Below are positions 1 through 8,457 of a stretch of DNA of 64,000 nt, piece by piece. The notes under the pieces were generated by a model. The model did no database searches. It had not been told where the DNA came from and saw only the letters and a program-made list of their open reading frames with translations. The stretch comes from Lewinellaceae bacterium. Lineage in GTDB: Bacteria > Bacteroidota > Bacteroidia > Chitinophagales > Saprospiraceae. The DNA lies in the NCBI GenBank assembly GCA_020636025.1, contig JACJYQ010000003.1, forward strand, positions 589,558-653,557, in the 5' to 3' direction. The position numbers and the translations under genes were made by a program. The stretch's first letter is position 1, and each line of letters opens with the position of its first letter.

Positions 1-30
1 GGAATGTGCGGGTTAAAAAGCTGTAGTTAA

Positions 31-172
31 ATTGATGATTGACAATTACATAATTACATGATTGTTGAAGTGATTTTTTAAATATTGATTTATTAATGTT
101 CAAGTACTTCAAAATTCATCCATCATACATTACATCGTCAATCATGTAATTATGTAATCGTCAATCATCAAT
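31..172. repeat. Intergenic long inverted repeat
   Basis: Arms at 31-64 and 139-172 are reverse complements over 34 nt with one mismatch. They are built from ATGATTGACAATTACATAAT-type words around a loop of about 74 nt. The loop-proximal text (GATTGTTGAAGTG) resembles that of the repeats at 53.8 kb and 61.7 kb. It is one member of the family of gap-filling palindromes in this window. Function unknown. Confidence 0.75.
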
Positions 173-227
173 CAATAAGCGCCTCTACAAGTTCTGTATA
201 ATTTGAACAACTTGTAAGGTTTAATCT

Positions 228-701
228 ATGAAAGAAAAACAATCCATTATGAATCAAAAACTAAGCATACTGGCTTTCTTGCTGCTCATTTCCTCTTCAT
301 GCCTTGCCCAAGGTGCTGAGCAAATCATCCGTCAAAACATCTCCGCCTTTTCAAAAGCGCTGGTCGACAGAAACTACGACGCTTTGGTAGCTGCCTATTG
401 TGACGACGCCAAAATCTTCCCAAACGGAACCAATATACTCGCTGGCAGCGAAAGCATCCGTACATACTGGACGCCATCCGAGGATGCGAGCTCTATTACC
501 GTTTATCACAAAATCATTCCAGAAGAGATAACAATAGTAGGCTCTACAGCTTACGACTACGGGTATTACGAAGGCCGTAGCCGGAATGCGGACGGCTCGG
601 AGGTGCCCTGGAGAGGAAAGTATGTCGTGGTTTGGAAAGAAGTGAAACCGGGAGAATGGAAAATTTATATGGATATCTGGAACCGGTCACCAAATGAGTA
701 G
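228..701 (+). CDS. Secreted SnoaL-like (DUF4440/NTF2 fold) protein
   Basis: Predicted 157-residue protein with a hydrophobic N-terminal signal ending near SSSCLAQG, followed by a compact domain of about 125 residues. The order is helix (EQIIRQNISAFSKALVDRNY), then DALVAAYCDDAKIFPNG, then a curved sheet ending VVVWKEVKPGEWKIYMDIWN. This matches the DUF4440/SnoaL-like NTF2 fold, whose members bind small ligands or act as cyclase- or isomerase-like enzymes. No specific substrate can be read from the sequence. A second in-frame ATG at 249 gives a more typical signal peptide and is equally likely as the start. A Cys in the signal region (SSSC) makes a lipoprotein possible, but AQG favours ordinary signal peptidase cleavage. 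Confidence 0.75.
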   Translation: MKEKQSIMNQKLSILAFLLLISSSCLAQGAEQIIRQNISAFSKALVDRNYDALVAAYCDDAKIFPNGTNILAGSESIRTYWTPSEDASSITVYHKIIPEEITIVGSTAYDYGYYEGRSRNADGSEVPWRGKYVVVWKEVKPGEWKIYMDIWNRSPNE

Positions 702-819
702 ATTTTCGGACATGATTGTTTCTTGACATGAATAAATAAAACCGGATACCGCTTTGCCTCGTAAGTGTGTTTGTAGGTGTTTTTCACCAAAAAAATCATT
801 TTTAACAAACACACATAAC

Positions 820-2553
820 ATGTCAAAATTCACTAAACAATGCATTTCTGCTGTTGCATCAATGGTGTTGCTTTGGATGTGCACCTTGCCGGTTTCCGCC
901 TCTAGTCACCGGGAAGCTCCACTTATTGCAAGCGATCCATTAGCCGACAACACAGATCTCTATGCCTTTCGCAGTCCGGATAACCCCAATACGGTTACCA
1001 TTATTGCGAATTACATCCCGGGAGCCTTTGCCAATGGTGGGCCAAATTATTTCACATTTGGAGAAAACATCCGCTACGAAATCCACATCGACAACGATGC
1101 GCAGGTCGCCGGGGATGAGATCATTTACCGCTTCACATTTTCCAGGGTGAATGAAGACCCAACTACCTTTTTCAACATCCGCCTTGGACAGCAAAACCTG
1201 AAAACCACCTATACGCTGCAACGCAGCATCGATGGTGGCGCCACCTTTACGACCATTGTGTCCAATGGAAAAGTGCCAGCACCGAATATCGGTCCGCGTT
1301 CGATAGAATCTGGCGCCGGTTTGAATACCACGTATGAGGACCTCATTGCGGCTTCTATTATGACGGCCAGTACAGGGGAAAAGGTATTTTGCGGACCCGC
1401 CGACGATCCATTCTACGTGGATCTTGGTGGCATATTCGATCTCGGAGATGCACCACGTCAGAACGGCGCTTCCCGTGATGGTCTGGGTTTCCTGAATGTT
1501 TGCAGCATTGCCATTCAGGTGCCGATAAGCACCTTGCTGAAATCGGGAGCTCCAGGTACTCCCAGCAGTATTCTGGATGCTGATTATGTGATTGGCGTTT
1601 GGGCTTCAGCCAGCCGTCCGGCTACGCGCACCCTGCAAAGCAATGGTCAGGCTCCCGACGACAGCGGCGCTTGGGTACAGGTGTCGCGATTGGGCATGCC
1701 CCTTACCAACGAAGCCGTAATTCCGATTGGCGACAAGGATTACTGGAACCGTCTGACTCCTTATGATGAACTCAACGAGACCAGCCTCGACAATTATTTC
1801 TACAACCCTGAACTGGCCCTGTACATGGATAATTCACTTTTTGGTCCAGCGGTGCCGGCTTTTTCTGCGCTTCGTATTCAGCGAAATTCCTTGCAGAGCT
1901 TTGATTTCGGGAATGGTCAGGATGGCTTGTTCGTCCTGAAAGGCAACCCTGCTCTTGCGGGAACGGCCTTGGACGATGCTGTTTTTGGAACCCTCTTGTT
2001 GCCCGGACCAGGTAAGCCCCGTTCAGTTGACTTATGGCCCATTTTCCATACAGGTGTGCCCAACTTCCCTCCGTATCAACTGGCTACCGGTAAAAATGGC
2101 AACCCGCTTGCCGCTGGAAAGCCATTTATCAACAACTTTTTGCCAAACGGCGGGGACATGCTGCGTCTCAATATGGCTGTTCCGGTAACCCCCAGAGATG
2201 ACCCTAATTTTAGCCCGCTTGGCATCGTGCAGGCAGCTGTTTTGGGACTTACGGATCCGGCTTACAATGCTTCCACGGATGTTCAGGCAATTCCAAATAT
2301 GGATGGCTTCCCGAATGGCCGCCGTCTGGAAGACGATGTTACGCTGATCGAACTTCAGGCAGTAAGTGGTGTTGCGTTGGCCGCGATTGGGTTGTGGTAC
2401 GACGATTACACAGCCGGCGGTGCCAACCCGGTTACCCAGAATTTGCTGAATGTGTTGACCTACCGTACTGGTGTGAACAACAATGACAAGCCGTTTAAAC
2501 CCTCGTTCCCTTATGTGGCCAGCCCATGGAGAGGAACAGAACTTGGCCAGTAA
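820..2553 (+). CDS. DUF4331 family secreted protein, copy 1 (no sorting tail)
   Basis: About 577 residues starting at the ATG at 820. The open frame extends upstream to 754, but 820 gives a clean signal peptide (MSKFTKQCISAVASMVLLWM, then VSASSHREAPLIA). The mature start SSHREAPLI and the following DPLADNTDLYAFRSPDNP are the hallmark of DUF4331, a family of exported proteins of unknown function common in Bacteroidota. It is very similar throughout to the next gene, so this is a tandem duplication. It stops shortly after FPYVASPW, where copy 2 runs on into a T9SS sorting domain. This copy should therefore reach the periplasm but lacks a visible secretion tail. The gap to copy 2 is 56 bp, with no tail remnant. 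Confidence 0.88.
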   Translation: MSKFTKQCISAVASMVLLWMCTLPVSASSHREAPLIASDPLADNTDLYAFRSPDNPNTVTIIANYIPGAFANGGPNYFTFGENIRYEIHIDNDAQVAGDEIIYRFTFSRVNEDPTTFFNIRLGQQNLKTTYTLQRSIDGGATFTTIVSNGKVPAPNIGPRSIESGAGLNTTYEDLIAASIMTASTGEKVFCGPADDPFYVDLGGIFDLGDAPRQNGASRDGLGFLNVCSIAIQVPISTLLKSGAPGTPSSILDADYVIGVWASASRPATRTLQSNGQAPDDSGAWVQVSRLGMPLTNEAVIPIGDKDYWNRLTPYDELNETSLDNYFYNPELALYMDNSLFGPAVPAFSALRIQRNSLQSFDFGNGQDGLFVLKGNPALAGTALDDAVFGTLLLPGPGKPRSVDLWPIFHTGVPNFPPYQLATGKNGNPLAAGKPFINNFLPNGGDMLRLNMAVPVTPRDDPNFSPLGIVQAAVLGLTDPAYNASTDVQAIPNMDGFPNGRRLEDDVTLIELQAVSGVALAAIGLWYDDYTAGGANPVTQNLLNVLTYRTGVNNNDKPFKPSFPYVASPWRGTELGQ

Positions 2554-2609
2554 GCAAAGACCCCTTGCCAAAATTGAAACCTATTTTCTTCAACACAAAA
2601 TCAACAATA

Positions 2610-4655
2610 ATGAATTGTTTTATAAATAAACTGCTGCTTGGCTGCGCCATCTGGTGGATGACAAGCGCTACGGCCCTGGCCTCGAGCCACCGGGAAGCGC
2701 CGCTCATCGCGGATGATCCGCTGGCCGATAATGTGGATCTCTATGCATTCAGGAGTCCCGACAACCCCAATACCATTACGCTCATAGCCACGTATGTGCC
2801 TTTGCAATTGCCGCAGGGTGGGCCGAATTATTACAGTTTCGGAGAAAATATTCGCTATGAAATTCACATCGATAATGACGCAGCCGTTGCGGGTGACGAG
2901 ATCACATACCGTTTCACCTTTAAGCATACAAATGAAGACCCAACAACCTTTTTTAACATCAGGCTTGGACAGCAAAATCTGAAAACTACTTATACACTCG
3001 AAAGAAGCGTTGATGGTGGACAGACCTTTCAGGTAATTGTGCAGGATGGCGTGGTGCCACCGCCCAATATTGGTCCTCGTTCCATTGAGTCGAACATTGG
3101 CCTGGGTCAGACCTACGCCAGTCTCATGCAAAATGCAATTTTGACTGCCTCCAGCGGAGAAAAGGTGTTTTGTGGTTCTTCCGATGATCCATTCTTTGTA
3201 GACCTGGGTGGTATTTTCGATTTGGGTGATGCTCCCCGTCAGAATGGTGGCACGCCAGTAGATGGCCTGGCCTGTCTGAATGTAAGCACCATCGCATTGC
3301 AAGTGGATATTGCCACTTTGCTCAAGTCCGGAGTTGCGCCTACACCCACTTCCATCCTGGATGGAAATTTTGTGATCGGGGTTTGGGCATCGGCCAGTCG
3401 TCAGCAGGTGCGGACGCTTTCTGCCATCGACGATCTCAGTTATTCTGGTCCATGGATTCAGGTGTCTCGTTTGGGAATGCCTTTGACCAATGAAGCGGTA
3501 ATTCCAATCGGACAAAAGGATTTCTGGAATTCTCTGACTCCTTATGATGAAATAGGCGAAACCACGCTGGATGAGTTTTTCTACAATCCGGAATTAGCTT
3601 TGTACATGGATGATGCTTTGTTTGGCCCTGCGGTGCCTGCCTTTTCGGCACTCAGAATTCAGCGAAATTCGTTGCAGAGTTTTGACTTTGGAAACGGACA
3701 GGATGGGTTGTTCGGTTTGAAAGGAAATCCGGCGCTTGCCGGAACAGCCCTGGATGATGCTGTATTTGGTACTTTGTTGTTACCCGGCCCTGGCAAACCA
3801 CGTTCCGTGGACCTTTGGCCGATATTTCACACAGGAGTGCCAAACGTAGCTCCATACCAGTTGGCTACCGGGAAAGGAGGCAACCCACTGGCAAACGGGA
3901 AACCATTTATCAATAATTTCCTGCCAAATGGAGGTGATATGCTTCGTTTGAACATGGCTGTGCCAGTGACGCCAAGAAACGACCCGAATTTCAGTTCACT
4001 GGGCATTGTGCAGGCGGCAGTTTTGGGGTTGACAGATCCTACGTACAACGGCTCGACCGTTATGGAATTTATCCCCAACATGGATGGTTTCCCGAATGGT
4101 CGTCGTTTGGAAGATGATGTTACCAGAATCGAGCTTCAGGCTGTTTCGGGAGTTGCTCTGGCTGCCATCGGCTTGTGGTACGATGATTATACTGCGGGAG
4201 ATCCAAATCCGGTTACCGGTAAGTTGCTTAGCGTACTCACCTACAGCACAGGCGTTGAAAGCAATGACAAAACATTTTCAGGCAGCTTCCCGTATGTGGC
4301 AGAGCCAAGCTCTGGAGCCGGTGATTGCGGCGGGCCAGTTTTTGTAGGAACCAGCGAGCTGTTTCAGGGCATCATTGGAATGAGCCCAAGACCTGCTTTG
4401 ATGAAGAACTATCCAAATCCATTCCGGGACCAAACCACCTTTGAGTTTAAGGTGAATTATCCGATGAGAGGTACTGTCCGCGTTTATGATGTTACGGGCC
4501 AGTATCGGGCTACCGCGTTTACCGGAGACCTTCCACAGGGAGAGTTTACCCATTCATGGAATGCATCCGGATTGCCGGCGGGTATGTACGTGGCTAATTT
4601 GTACGACTCCAATGGTAATCTTATTCAGTCTGCTAAGATCCTTAAAACCGAGTAA
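2610..4655 (+). CDS. DUF4331 family protein, copy 2, with T9SS type A sorting domain
   Basis: About 681 residues. The frame opens at 2526 inside copy 1, but the ATG at 2610 begins a proper signal peptide (MNCFINKLLLGCAIWWM, then ATALASSHREAPL). Residues about 25-590 are the DUF4331 domain, paralogous to copy 1. The last 85 residues or so (MKNYPNPFRDQTTFEFKV through AGMYVANLYDSNGN to SAKILKTE) are a classic type A T9SS C-terminal domain with the YPNPF motif. The protein is thus predicted to be exported across the outer membrane and cell-attached or released. Proteins of the pair are nearly identical over long stretches while many codons differ, which points to an old duplication held by purifying selection. 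A good hairpin terminator follows. Confidence 0.9.
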   Translation: MNCFINKLLLGCAIWWMTSATALASSHREAPLIADDPLADNVDLYAFRSPDNPNTITLIATYVPLQLPQGGPNYYSFGENIRYEIHIDNDAAVAGDEITYRFTFKHTNEDPTTFFNIRLGQQNLKTTYTLERSVDGGQTFQVIVQDGVVPPPNIGPRSIESNIGLGQTYASLMQNAILTASSGEKVFCGSSDDPFFVDLGGIFDLGDAPRQNGGTPVDGLACLNVSTIALQVDIATLLKSGVAPTPTSILDGNFVIGVWASASRQQVRTLSAIDDLSYSGPWIQVSRLGMPLTNEAVIPIGQKDFWNSLTPYDEIGETTLDEFFYNPELALYMDDALFGPAVPAFSALRIQRNSLQSFDFGNGQDGLFGLKGNPALAGTALDDAVFGTLLLPGPGKPRSVDLWPIFHTGVPNVAPYQLATGKGGNPLANGKPFINNFLPNGGDMLRLNMAVPVTPRNDPNFSSLGIVQAAVLGLTDPTYNGSTVMEFIPNMDGFPNGRRLEDDVTRIELQAVSGVALAAIGLWYDDYTAGDPNPVTGKLLSVLTYSTGVESNDKTFSGSFPYVAEPSSGAGDCGGPVFVGTSELFQGIIGMSPRPALMKNYPNPFRDQTTFEFKVNYPMRGTVRVYDVTGQYRATAFTGDLPQGEFTHSWNASGLPAGMYVANLYDSNGNLIQSAKILKTE

Positions 4656-4680
4656 GGGGAATATATTTATTTCGTTTTTG

Positions 4681-4716
4681 CCAGGCTGCTGATTTATGTT
4701 GGCGGCCTGGTTTTTT
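4681..4716 (+). terminator. Rho-independent terminator after DUF4331 pair
   Basis: Stem CCAGGCTGC / GCGGCCTGG (one mismatch), loop of 12 nt, then six T. It lies 25 bp after the stop codon of the second DUF4331 gene. Confidence 0.85.
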
Positions 4717-5038
4717 ATGATCAATAGGTCAGTAAACCTGAGTCTCCCCATAGCCTGGAGCCTTACAGGGTTCGGGATTTAGGCAGAGTAAAGAAAGAAT
4801 AAAAGGTGCGGAGCACCGTAATATCTGTAGCCCGGAAAAGGATGCCAATTAGAAGGTGCAGCGCACCGAAACAAGGATTGCCCAAAGCGCTAATGTCATA
4901 TCACCAAGTGCAACACACAAGTATCCAGGGCGAATACAAGATCATAAAAGGCCAACCCAGATAAGCGGCATTTGGCTAATCAAAATAGTTTGGACATCTC
5001 GCGTTGCGTTGAGCTTGCTCGAAAGACACAATTGTGGC
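4717..5038. other. Non-coding gap with GGTGCrGCGCACC-type short palindromes
   Basis: No convincing gene. The 84-codon frame at 4856-5110 has no family resemblance and runs through a terminator. Two related short palindromes occur: AAGGTGCGGAGCACCG at about 4804 and AAGGTGCAGCGCACCGAAAC at 4854. A third copy sits at 54208. They look like members of a dispersed REP-like repeat. Confidence 0.55.
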
Positions 5039-5086
5039 AAAAAAACACCCCGAACTTTCCTTGAAGTGGAAAATTCGGGGTGTTTT
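5039..5086 (-). terminator. Terminator of the OmpA-family gene
   Basis: Near-perfect 19-bp stem: AAAACACCCCGAACTTTCC, seven-base loop, GGAAAATTCGGGGTGTTTT. On the minus strand it is followed by a T7 run. It lies 67 bp beyond the stop of the minus-strand OmpA-family gene. Confidence 0.9.
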
Positions 5087-5152
5087 ATGCTTGGCCTGGT
5101 AATATCGTGATGGTGTCCGAAAGTAATTAGTGAGGGTCTCCGACCCGAAAAA

Positions 5153-6067
5153 TTACTTCGGCGCCAGATTCGGATTCAACAGATCATAGAACTGATCCAG
5201 TTTCGGCAGAATGATGATGCGTGTACGGCGGTTCGCAGCCCGGCCTTCCGGTGTGTAGTTGGTAGCAAGGGTGTTGTATTCGCCACGACCGGCAGCGATC
5301 AAACGGTTTGGATCAATGTCGAAATTTTTCTGGAGAGTTCTTACTACAGCTGTGGAGCGTTTCACACTCAGGTCCCAGTTGTCTTCGATGCAGTTGTTTT
5401 TGATCGGCACATTATCCGTGTAGCCTTCTACCATCACCTCTAGGTCGGGGCGCGACTGGATGATCTTGGCAATGTTGCCAAGTACGCCACTTGCTTTGCT
5501 GGTAAGGTTTGAGCTTCCGCTCTGGAAGAGCATCTTGTCGGACAGGTTGATAAACACAACTGTTTTGTCCACTTTAACCTCTACGTCTTCGTCTTCAATA
5601 CCGTTTTTCAAAACGGATTTCAGATTAACGGCGAGCGCGAGGTTGATGGAATCTGCCTTGGTTTTAGCAGCTTGAAGCAAGTGGATGTACTTGTCTTTTT
5701 TCTCGAGCTGAGTAAGCGTTTCCTTGATGTTGTCGTTGGCCGACTGGGAGAGGACAGTTAGGTTACCTACCTGAGCCAGCTGGTTGTCGCGTTGGGTTTT
5801 CAGATCGGTGATCTGTTCTTCGCGCAGTTTCAAAGTGCTTTGGGCATTTCTTAAATCGGCTTGTAACAGTTCCTTTTCCTTTTCACAGGCGCCAAGTTTA
5901 CCAAGCATGGACTTCACGCGGTCGTCGCAGGAAGCCAAATCCTTGTTTGCTGCTTCCAGTTGACTTGTCAGGTCTTTTTTAGTAGCCAGGAATTTCTTTT
6001 TTGACACGCAGGAGGTGACCATTGCTCCTGCAAAAAGCAATAAAACTAGTTGGATTGTAATTCGCAT
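5153..6067 (-). CDS. OmpA-family peptidoglycan-binding lipoprotein with coiled coil
   Basis: 304 residues. The N-terminus is a lipoprotein signal with lipobox MVTSC, so Cys20 is the probable lipidated residue. Residues about 25-150 are rich in heptad-like Lys/Glu/Leu (KKDLTSQLEAANKDL, LREEQITDLKTQRDN) and should form a long coiled coil. Residues about 170-295 form an OmpA/MotB C-terminal domain: SGSSNLTSKASGVLGNIA, VEGYTDNVPI, then RGEYNTLATNYTPEGRAANR with the Asp and Arg that bind diaminopimelate. The layout is a lipid-anchored stalk reaching from the outer membrane to peptidoglycan, a structural or envelope-spacing role. It stands alone, with its own strong terminator. Confidence 0.9.
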   Translation of the reverse strand: MRITIQLVLLLFAGAMVTSCVSKKKFLATKKDLTSQLEAANKDLASCDDRVKSMLGKLGACEKEKELLQADLRNAQSTLKLREEQITDLKTQRDNQLAQVGNLTVLSQSANDNIKETLTQLEKKDKYIHLLQAAKTKADSINLALAVNLKSVLKNGIEDEDVEVKVDKTVVFINLSDKMLFQSGSSNLTSKASGVLGNIAKIIQSRPDLEVMVEGYTDNVPIKNNCIEDNWDLSVKRSTAVVRTLQKNFDIDPNRLIAAGRGEYNTLATNYTPEGRAANRRTRIIILPKLDQFYDLLNPNLAPK

Positions 6068-6331
6068 AGAAATTGGGAAATTGAAATTTAGATGTAAACA
6101 GTATTAACTTACGGTAATTTGGGCTAAAGGTCGATGAAACGCTGGTTGTATATTATTATTTTTCGGCCAATTGACCGGAAAATGACGAATGAGCGAAAAG
6201 GTAAAGAATTTTGAACGAATTATGCCCACACCGGCTTGTTTTGATTTTTAAGATTGACTAATCATTTTTAAAAATCAGTGCCTAGCTTACCTTGGAATCA
6301 TTCAAGTCAAATAAACCACATATATCATTGT

Positions 6332-6703
6332 ATGATACAAGTATTCAACATAAACGAGAAATTTGATAAGATCAGCGAGTATTGGTCGCCAAAAATTGCG
6401 GGTGAGTTAAACGGGCAATATGTCAAGTTGGTGAAGGCCAAAGGCGAGTTGATTTGGCACAGTCACGACGATGAAGACGAGCTATTCATGATATTCAAAG
6501 GCATTTTTGCCATGGATTATCGCGACGGAACTACAACAACTGTAGGACCTGGAGAAGTACTGATCGTGCCCAAAGGTGTGGAGCATCATCCACGTACGGT
6601 AGGGGAGGAGGAAGTATGGCTGATATTGTTTGAGCCGATGGCCACCAAACACACCGGAAACATTGATCACGAGGTAACCAAACACAAGCAGGACTGGATA
6701 TAA
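6332..6703 (+). CDS. Cupin domain protein
   Basis: About 123 residues from the ATG at 6332. The longer frame from 6278 adds 18 residues without family likeness. It is a single small cupin: motif 1 is HSHDDEDELFMIFKG (two His, one Glu for a metal), and motif 2 is GEVLIVPKGVEHHP. Such stand-alone cupins bind a divalent metal and may be isomerases, dioxygenases or sensors; the substrate is unknown. The gene ends 8 bp before the pentapeptide-repeat gene, so the two are probably co-transcribed. Confidence 0.85.
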   Translation: MIQVFNINEKFDKISEYWSPKIAGELNGQYVKLVKAKGELIWHSHDDEDELFMIFKGIFAMDYRDGTTTTVGPGEVLIVPKGVEHHPRTVGEEEVWLILFEPMATKHTGNIDHEVTKHKQDWI

Positions 6704-6711
6704 ACCAAATT

Positions 6712-7284
6712 ATGAACAAAGACTACACCAGCGACCACATTTATTCAGGAGAGAATTTTAGTGAGGACCCACTTGGTCCCGGCGAGTACGAAGCCTGCAC
6801 TTTCACAAATTGCGTATTCTCCGAATCCGATCTCTCGGATTACGTTTTTGCCGATTGCAATTTTGATCATTGTGACCTGAGTATGTCCCAACTAAAAGGA
6901 ACGGCATTCAGGGAAGTGACTTTTCGATACTGCAAGCTTATGGGCATGCACTTTGATGATTGTAATGACTTTTCAATCTCTATGCATTTCGACAGCTGTA
7001 TTCTCGATTTCGCCTCTTTTTTTCGGCTTAAACTGCGAAATACATCCTTTGTAAAGTGCAAAATGGAATCAACAGATTTCGCGGAAGCCGATCTGTCAAA
7101 TGCCGACCTGTCTGGTTCTGATCTGAAAGATGCCATATTCGATAACACGATCCTTACTGGTGCCGATCTGCGCACCGCAAGTAATTTTTCCATCGATCCG
7201 GAAATCAATAAAATAACCGGAGCCCGTTTTTCGCACTTGAATCTGGCCGGTTTGCTTGGGAAGTACAGGATTTCAGTGGAGTGA
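6712..7284 (+). CDS. Pentapeptide-repeat protein
   Basis: 190 residues. From about residue 30 onward the sequence follows the A(D/N)LxX pentapeptide rhythm: CTFTNCVFSESDLSDYVFAD, CNFDHCDLSMSQLKG, STDFAEADLSNADLSGSDLK, ILTGADLR. This builds a right-handed quadrilateral beta-helix. The family includes Qnr and McbG, which shield DNA gyrase by mimicking DNA, but many members have no known role. The size and cysteine-rich coils resemble the McbG/Qnr group, yet gyrase protection is only a guess. It lies 8 bp after the cupin gene and converges with the ABC exporter operon. Confidence 0.85.
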   Translation: MNKDYTSDHIYSGENFSEDPLGPGEYEACTFTNCVFSESDLSDYVFADCNFDHCDLSMSQLKGTAFREVTFRYCKLMGMHFDDCNDFSISMHFDSCILDFASFFRLKLRNTSFVKCKMESTDFAEADLSNADLSGSDLKDAIFDNTILTGADLRTASNFSIDPEINKITGARFSHLNLAGLLGKYRISVE

Positions 7285-7299
7285 CTTCTGACTCCGAAA

Positions 7300-8412
7300 T
7301 CAACTCTTTTTCCGGTAGTTCCACACCGCCCAAGCGTTTAACACCACCGCCATCGACGCAATCACACGCAATTGTGGCCACATATCTGACAGAGTACTGG
7401 CTTTCAACATAACCATTCGTATTACCTGAATCAAATAAGTAACCGGGTTGAAATGGGCAATTGTTTGCGCCCATTCGGGCATGCTTTCTATTGGCGTGAA
7501 CAATCCACTCATCAGCACGAAGACCATCATAAAGAAAAACATGAAGAACATGGCTTGCTGCTGGGTTTCACAAAAGGTGGAAATGAGTAGCCCAAAACCA
7601 AGGATGGCAAATAAATAGATAGACACAAAAAAGTACAACACAAGCAAATTGCCTTGGGGTACTATGTCGTAAATAAAATACCCAAGGATGAGACCATTAG
7701 TGAAAACGATGATCGCCAGAATCCAGAACGGGATCAGCTTGCCAAGTATAAATTGCCCTTTGTGGATGGGTGACACGTTAATTTGCTCGATGGTACCAAC
7801 TTCCTTTTCCCGAACAATATTAAGTGCGGTGAGGAATCCGCCTATCATGGTTACCAGGATGGCCAGTATTCCGGGAATTAGGAACAATTTGTAATTGTTT
7901 TTGGGGTTGAACCAGTTGCTTGTTTCTACATCAATACCAGCCTCTGTTTTTGCGCCAGGCATAAAGTCCAGTAAAATATCTTTATTGAAATCCCGTATGA
8001 TCCTGTTCAGGTAACTGCCACCCAAATTTGCTTTGGTACCGTTGATGGCATTAACAGCCAGAAACACCTTTTGACCACCTTCCCGAACGAGGTCGCGTTC
8101 AAAGTTGACCGGAATTTCCAGTAGTACATCCGCTTTGTCGGTCTCAATAAGTTCATAGGCTTCATCATAGCTGCCAACATAGTCAACAAGTCTGAAATAG
8201 CCGGAACCTACCACTTTGGAGATCATTTGTCTGGAAAAGGAGGAGTGATCGTGATCTACTACCACCAAATTGATATTCTTAAACTCATAATTGGCAGCCA
8301 GTGGTAATATCAGGAACTGCATAATGGGCATAATCGTGGCAATGCGCAAAATGGCCGAATTCCGGAAGATTTGTCTGAATTCCTTTCTGAGTAATATGAT
8401 AAGCGTTCGCAT
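7300..8412 (-). CDS. ABC-2 type exporter permease (second permease of operon)
   Basis: 370 residues with the ABC-2 permease plan: one N-terminal membrane segment (IATIMPIMQFLILPLAANYEF), a large extracytoplasmic domain (about residues 45-170), then five membrane segments from FLIPGILAILVTMIGGFLTA onward. The conserved cytoplasmic segment NIVREKEVGTIEQINVSPI follows the second one. It is the last gene of a minus-strand operon encoding two ATPases, two permeases, a fusion protein and a TolC-type channel, resembling E. coli YbhGFSR. The likely job is efflux of drugs or other amphiphiles. It starts 45 bp after the previous permease gene. Confidence 0.9.
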   Translation of the reverse strand: MRTLIILLRKEFRQIFRNSAILRIATIMPIMQFLILPLAANYEFKNINLVVVDHDHSSFSRQMISKVVGSGYFRLVDYVGSYDEAYELIETDKADVLLEIPVNFERDLVREGGQKVFLAVNAINGTKANLGGSYLNRIIRDFNKDILLDFMPGAKTEAGIDVETSNWFNPKNNYKLFLIPGILAILVTMIGGFLTALNIVREKEVGTIEQINVSPIHKGQFILGKLIPFWILAIIVFTNGLILGYFIYDIVPQGNLLVLYFFVSIYLFAILGFGLLISTFCETQQQAMFFMFFFMMVFVLMSGLFTPIESMPEWAQTIAHFNPVTYLIQVIRMVMLKASTLSDMWPQLRVIASMAVVLNAWAVWNYRKKS

Positions 8413-8457
8413 AATATTTAGTTTTTAAAGCTGTACCACGGGTTAAGCAATTCAGGA

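Noticed and set aside
2032..3515. Minus-strand frames of 179 and 304 codons
   Set aside because: Antisense shadows of the DUF4331 genes, appearing at matching places in both copies because the copies are paralogues.
4856..5110. Plus-strand frame of 84 codons
   Set aside because: Runs through the terminator hairpin of the OmpA-family gene and over a repeat; composition is not protein-like.
6712..7284. Calling the pentapeptide-repeat protein a quinolone-resistance (Qnr) determinant
   Set aside because: The repeat fold alone does not show gyrase binding, and most members have other or unknown roles.
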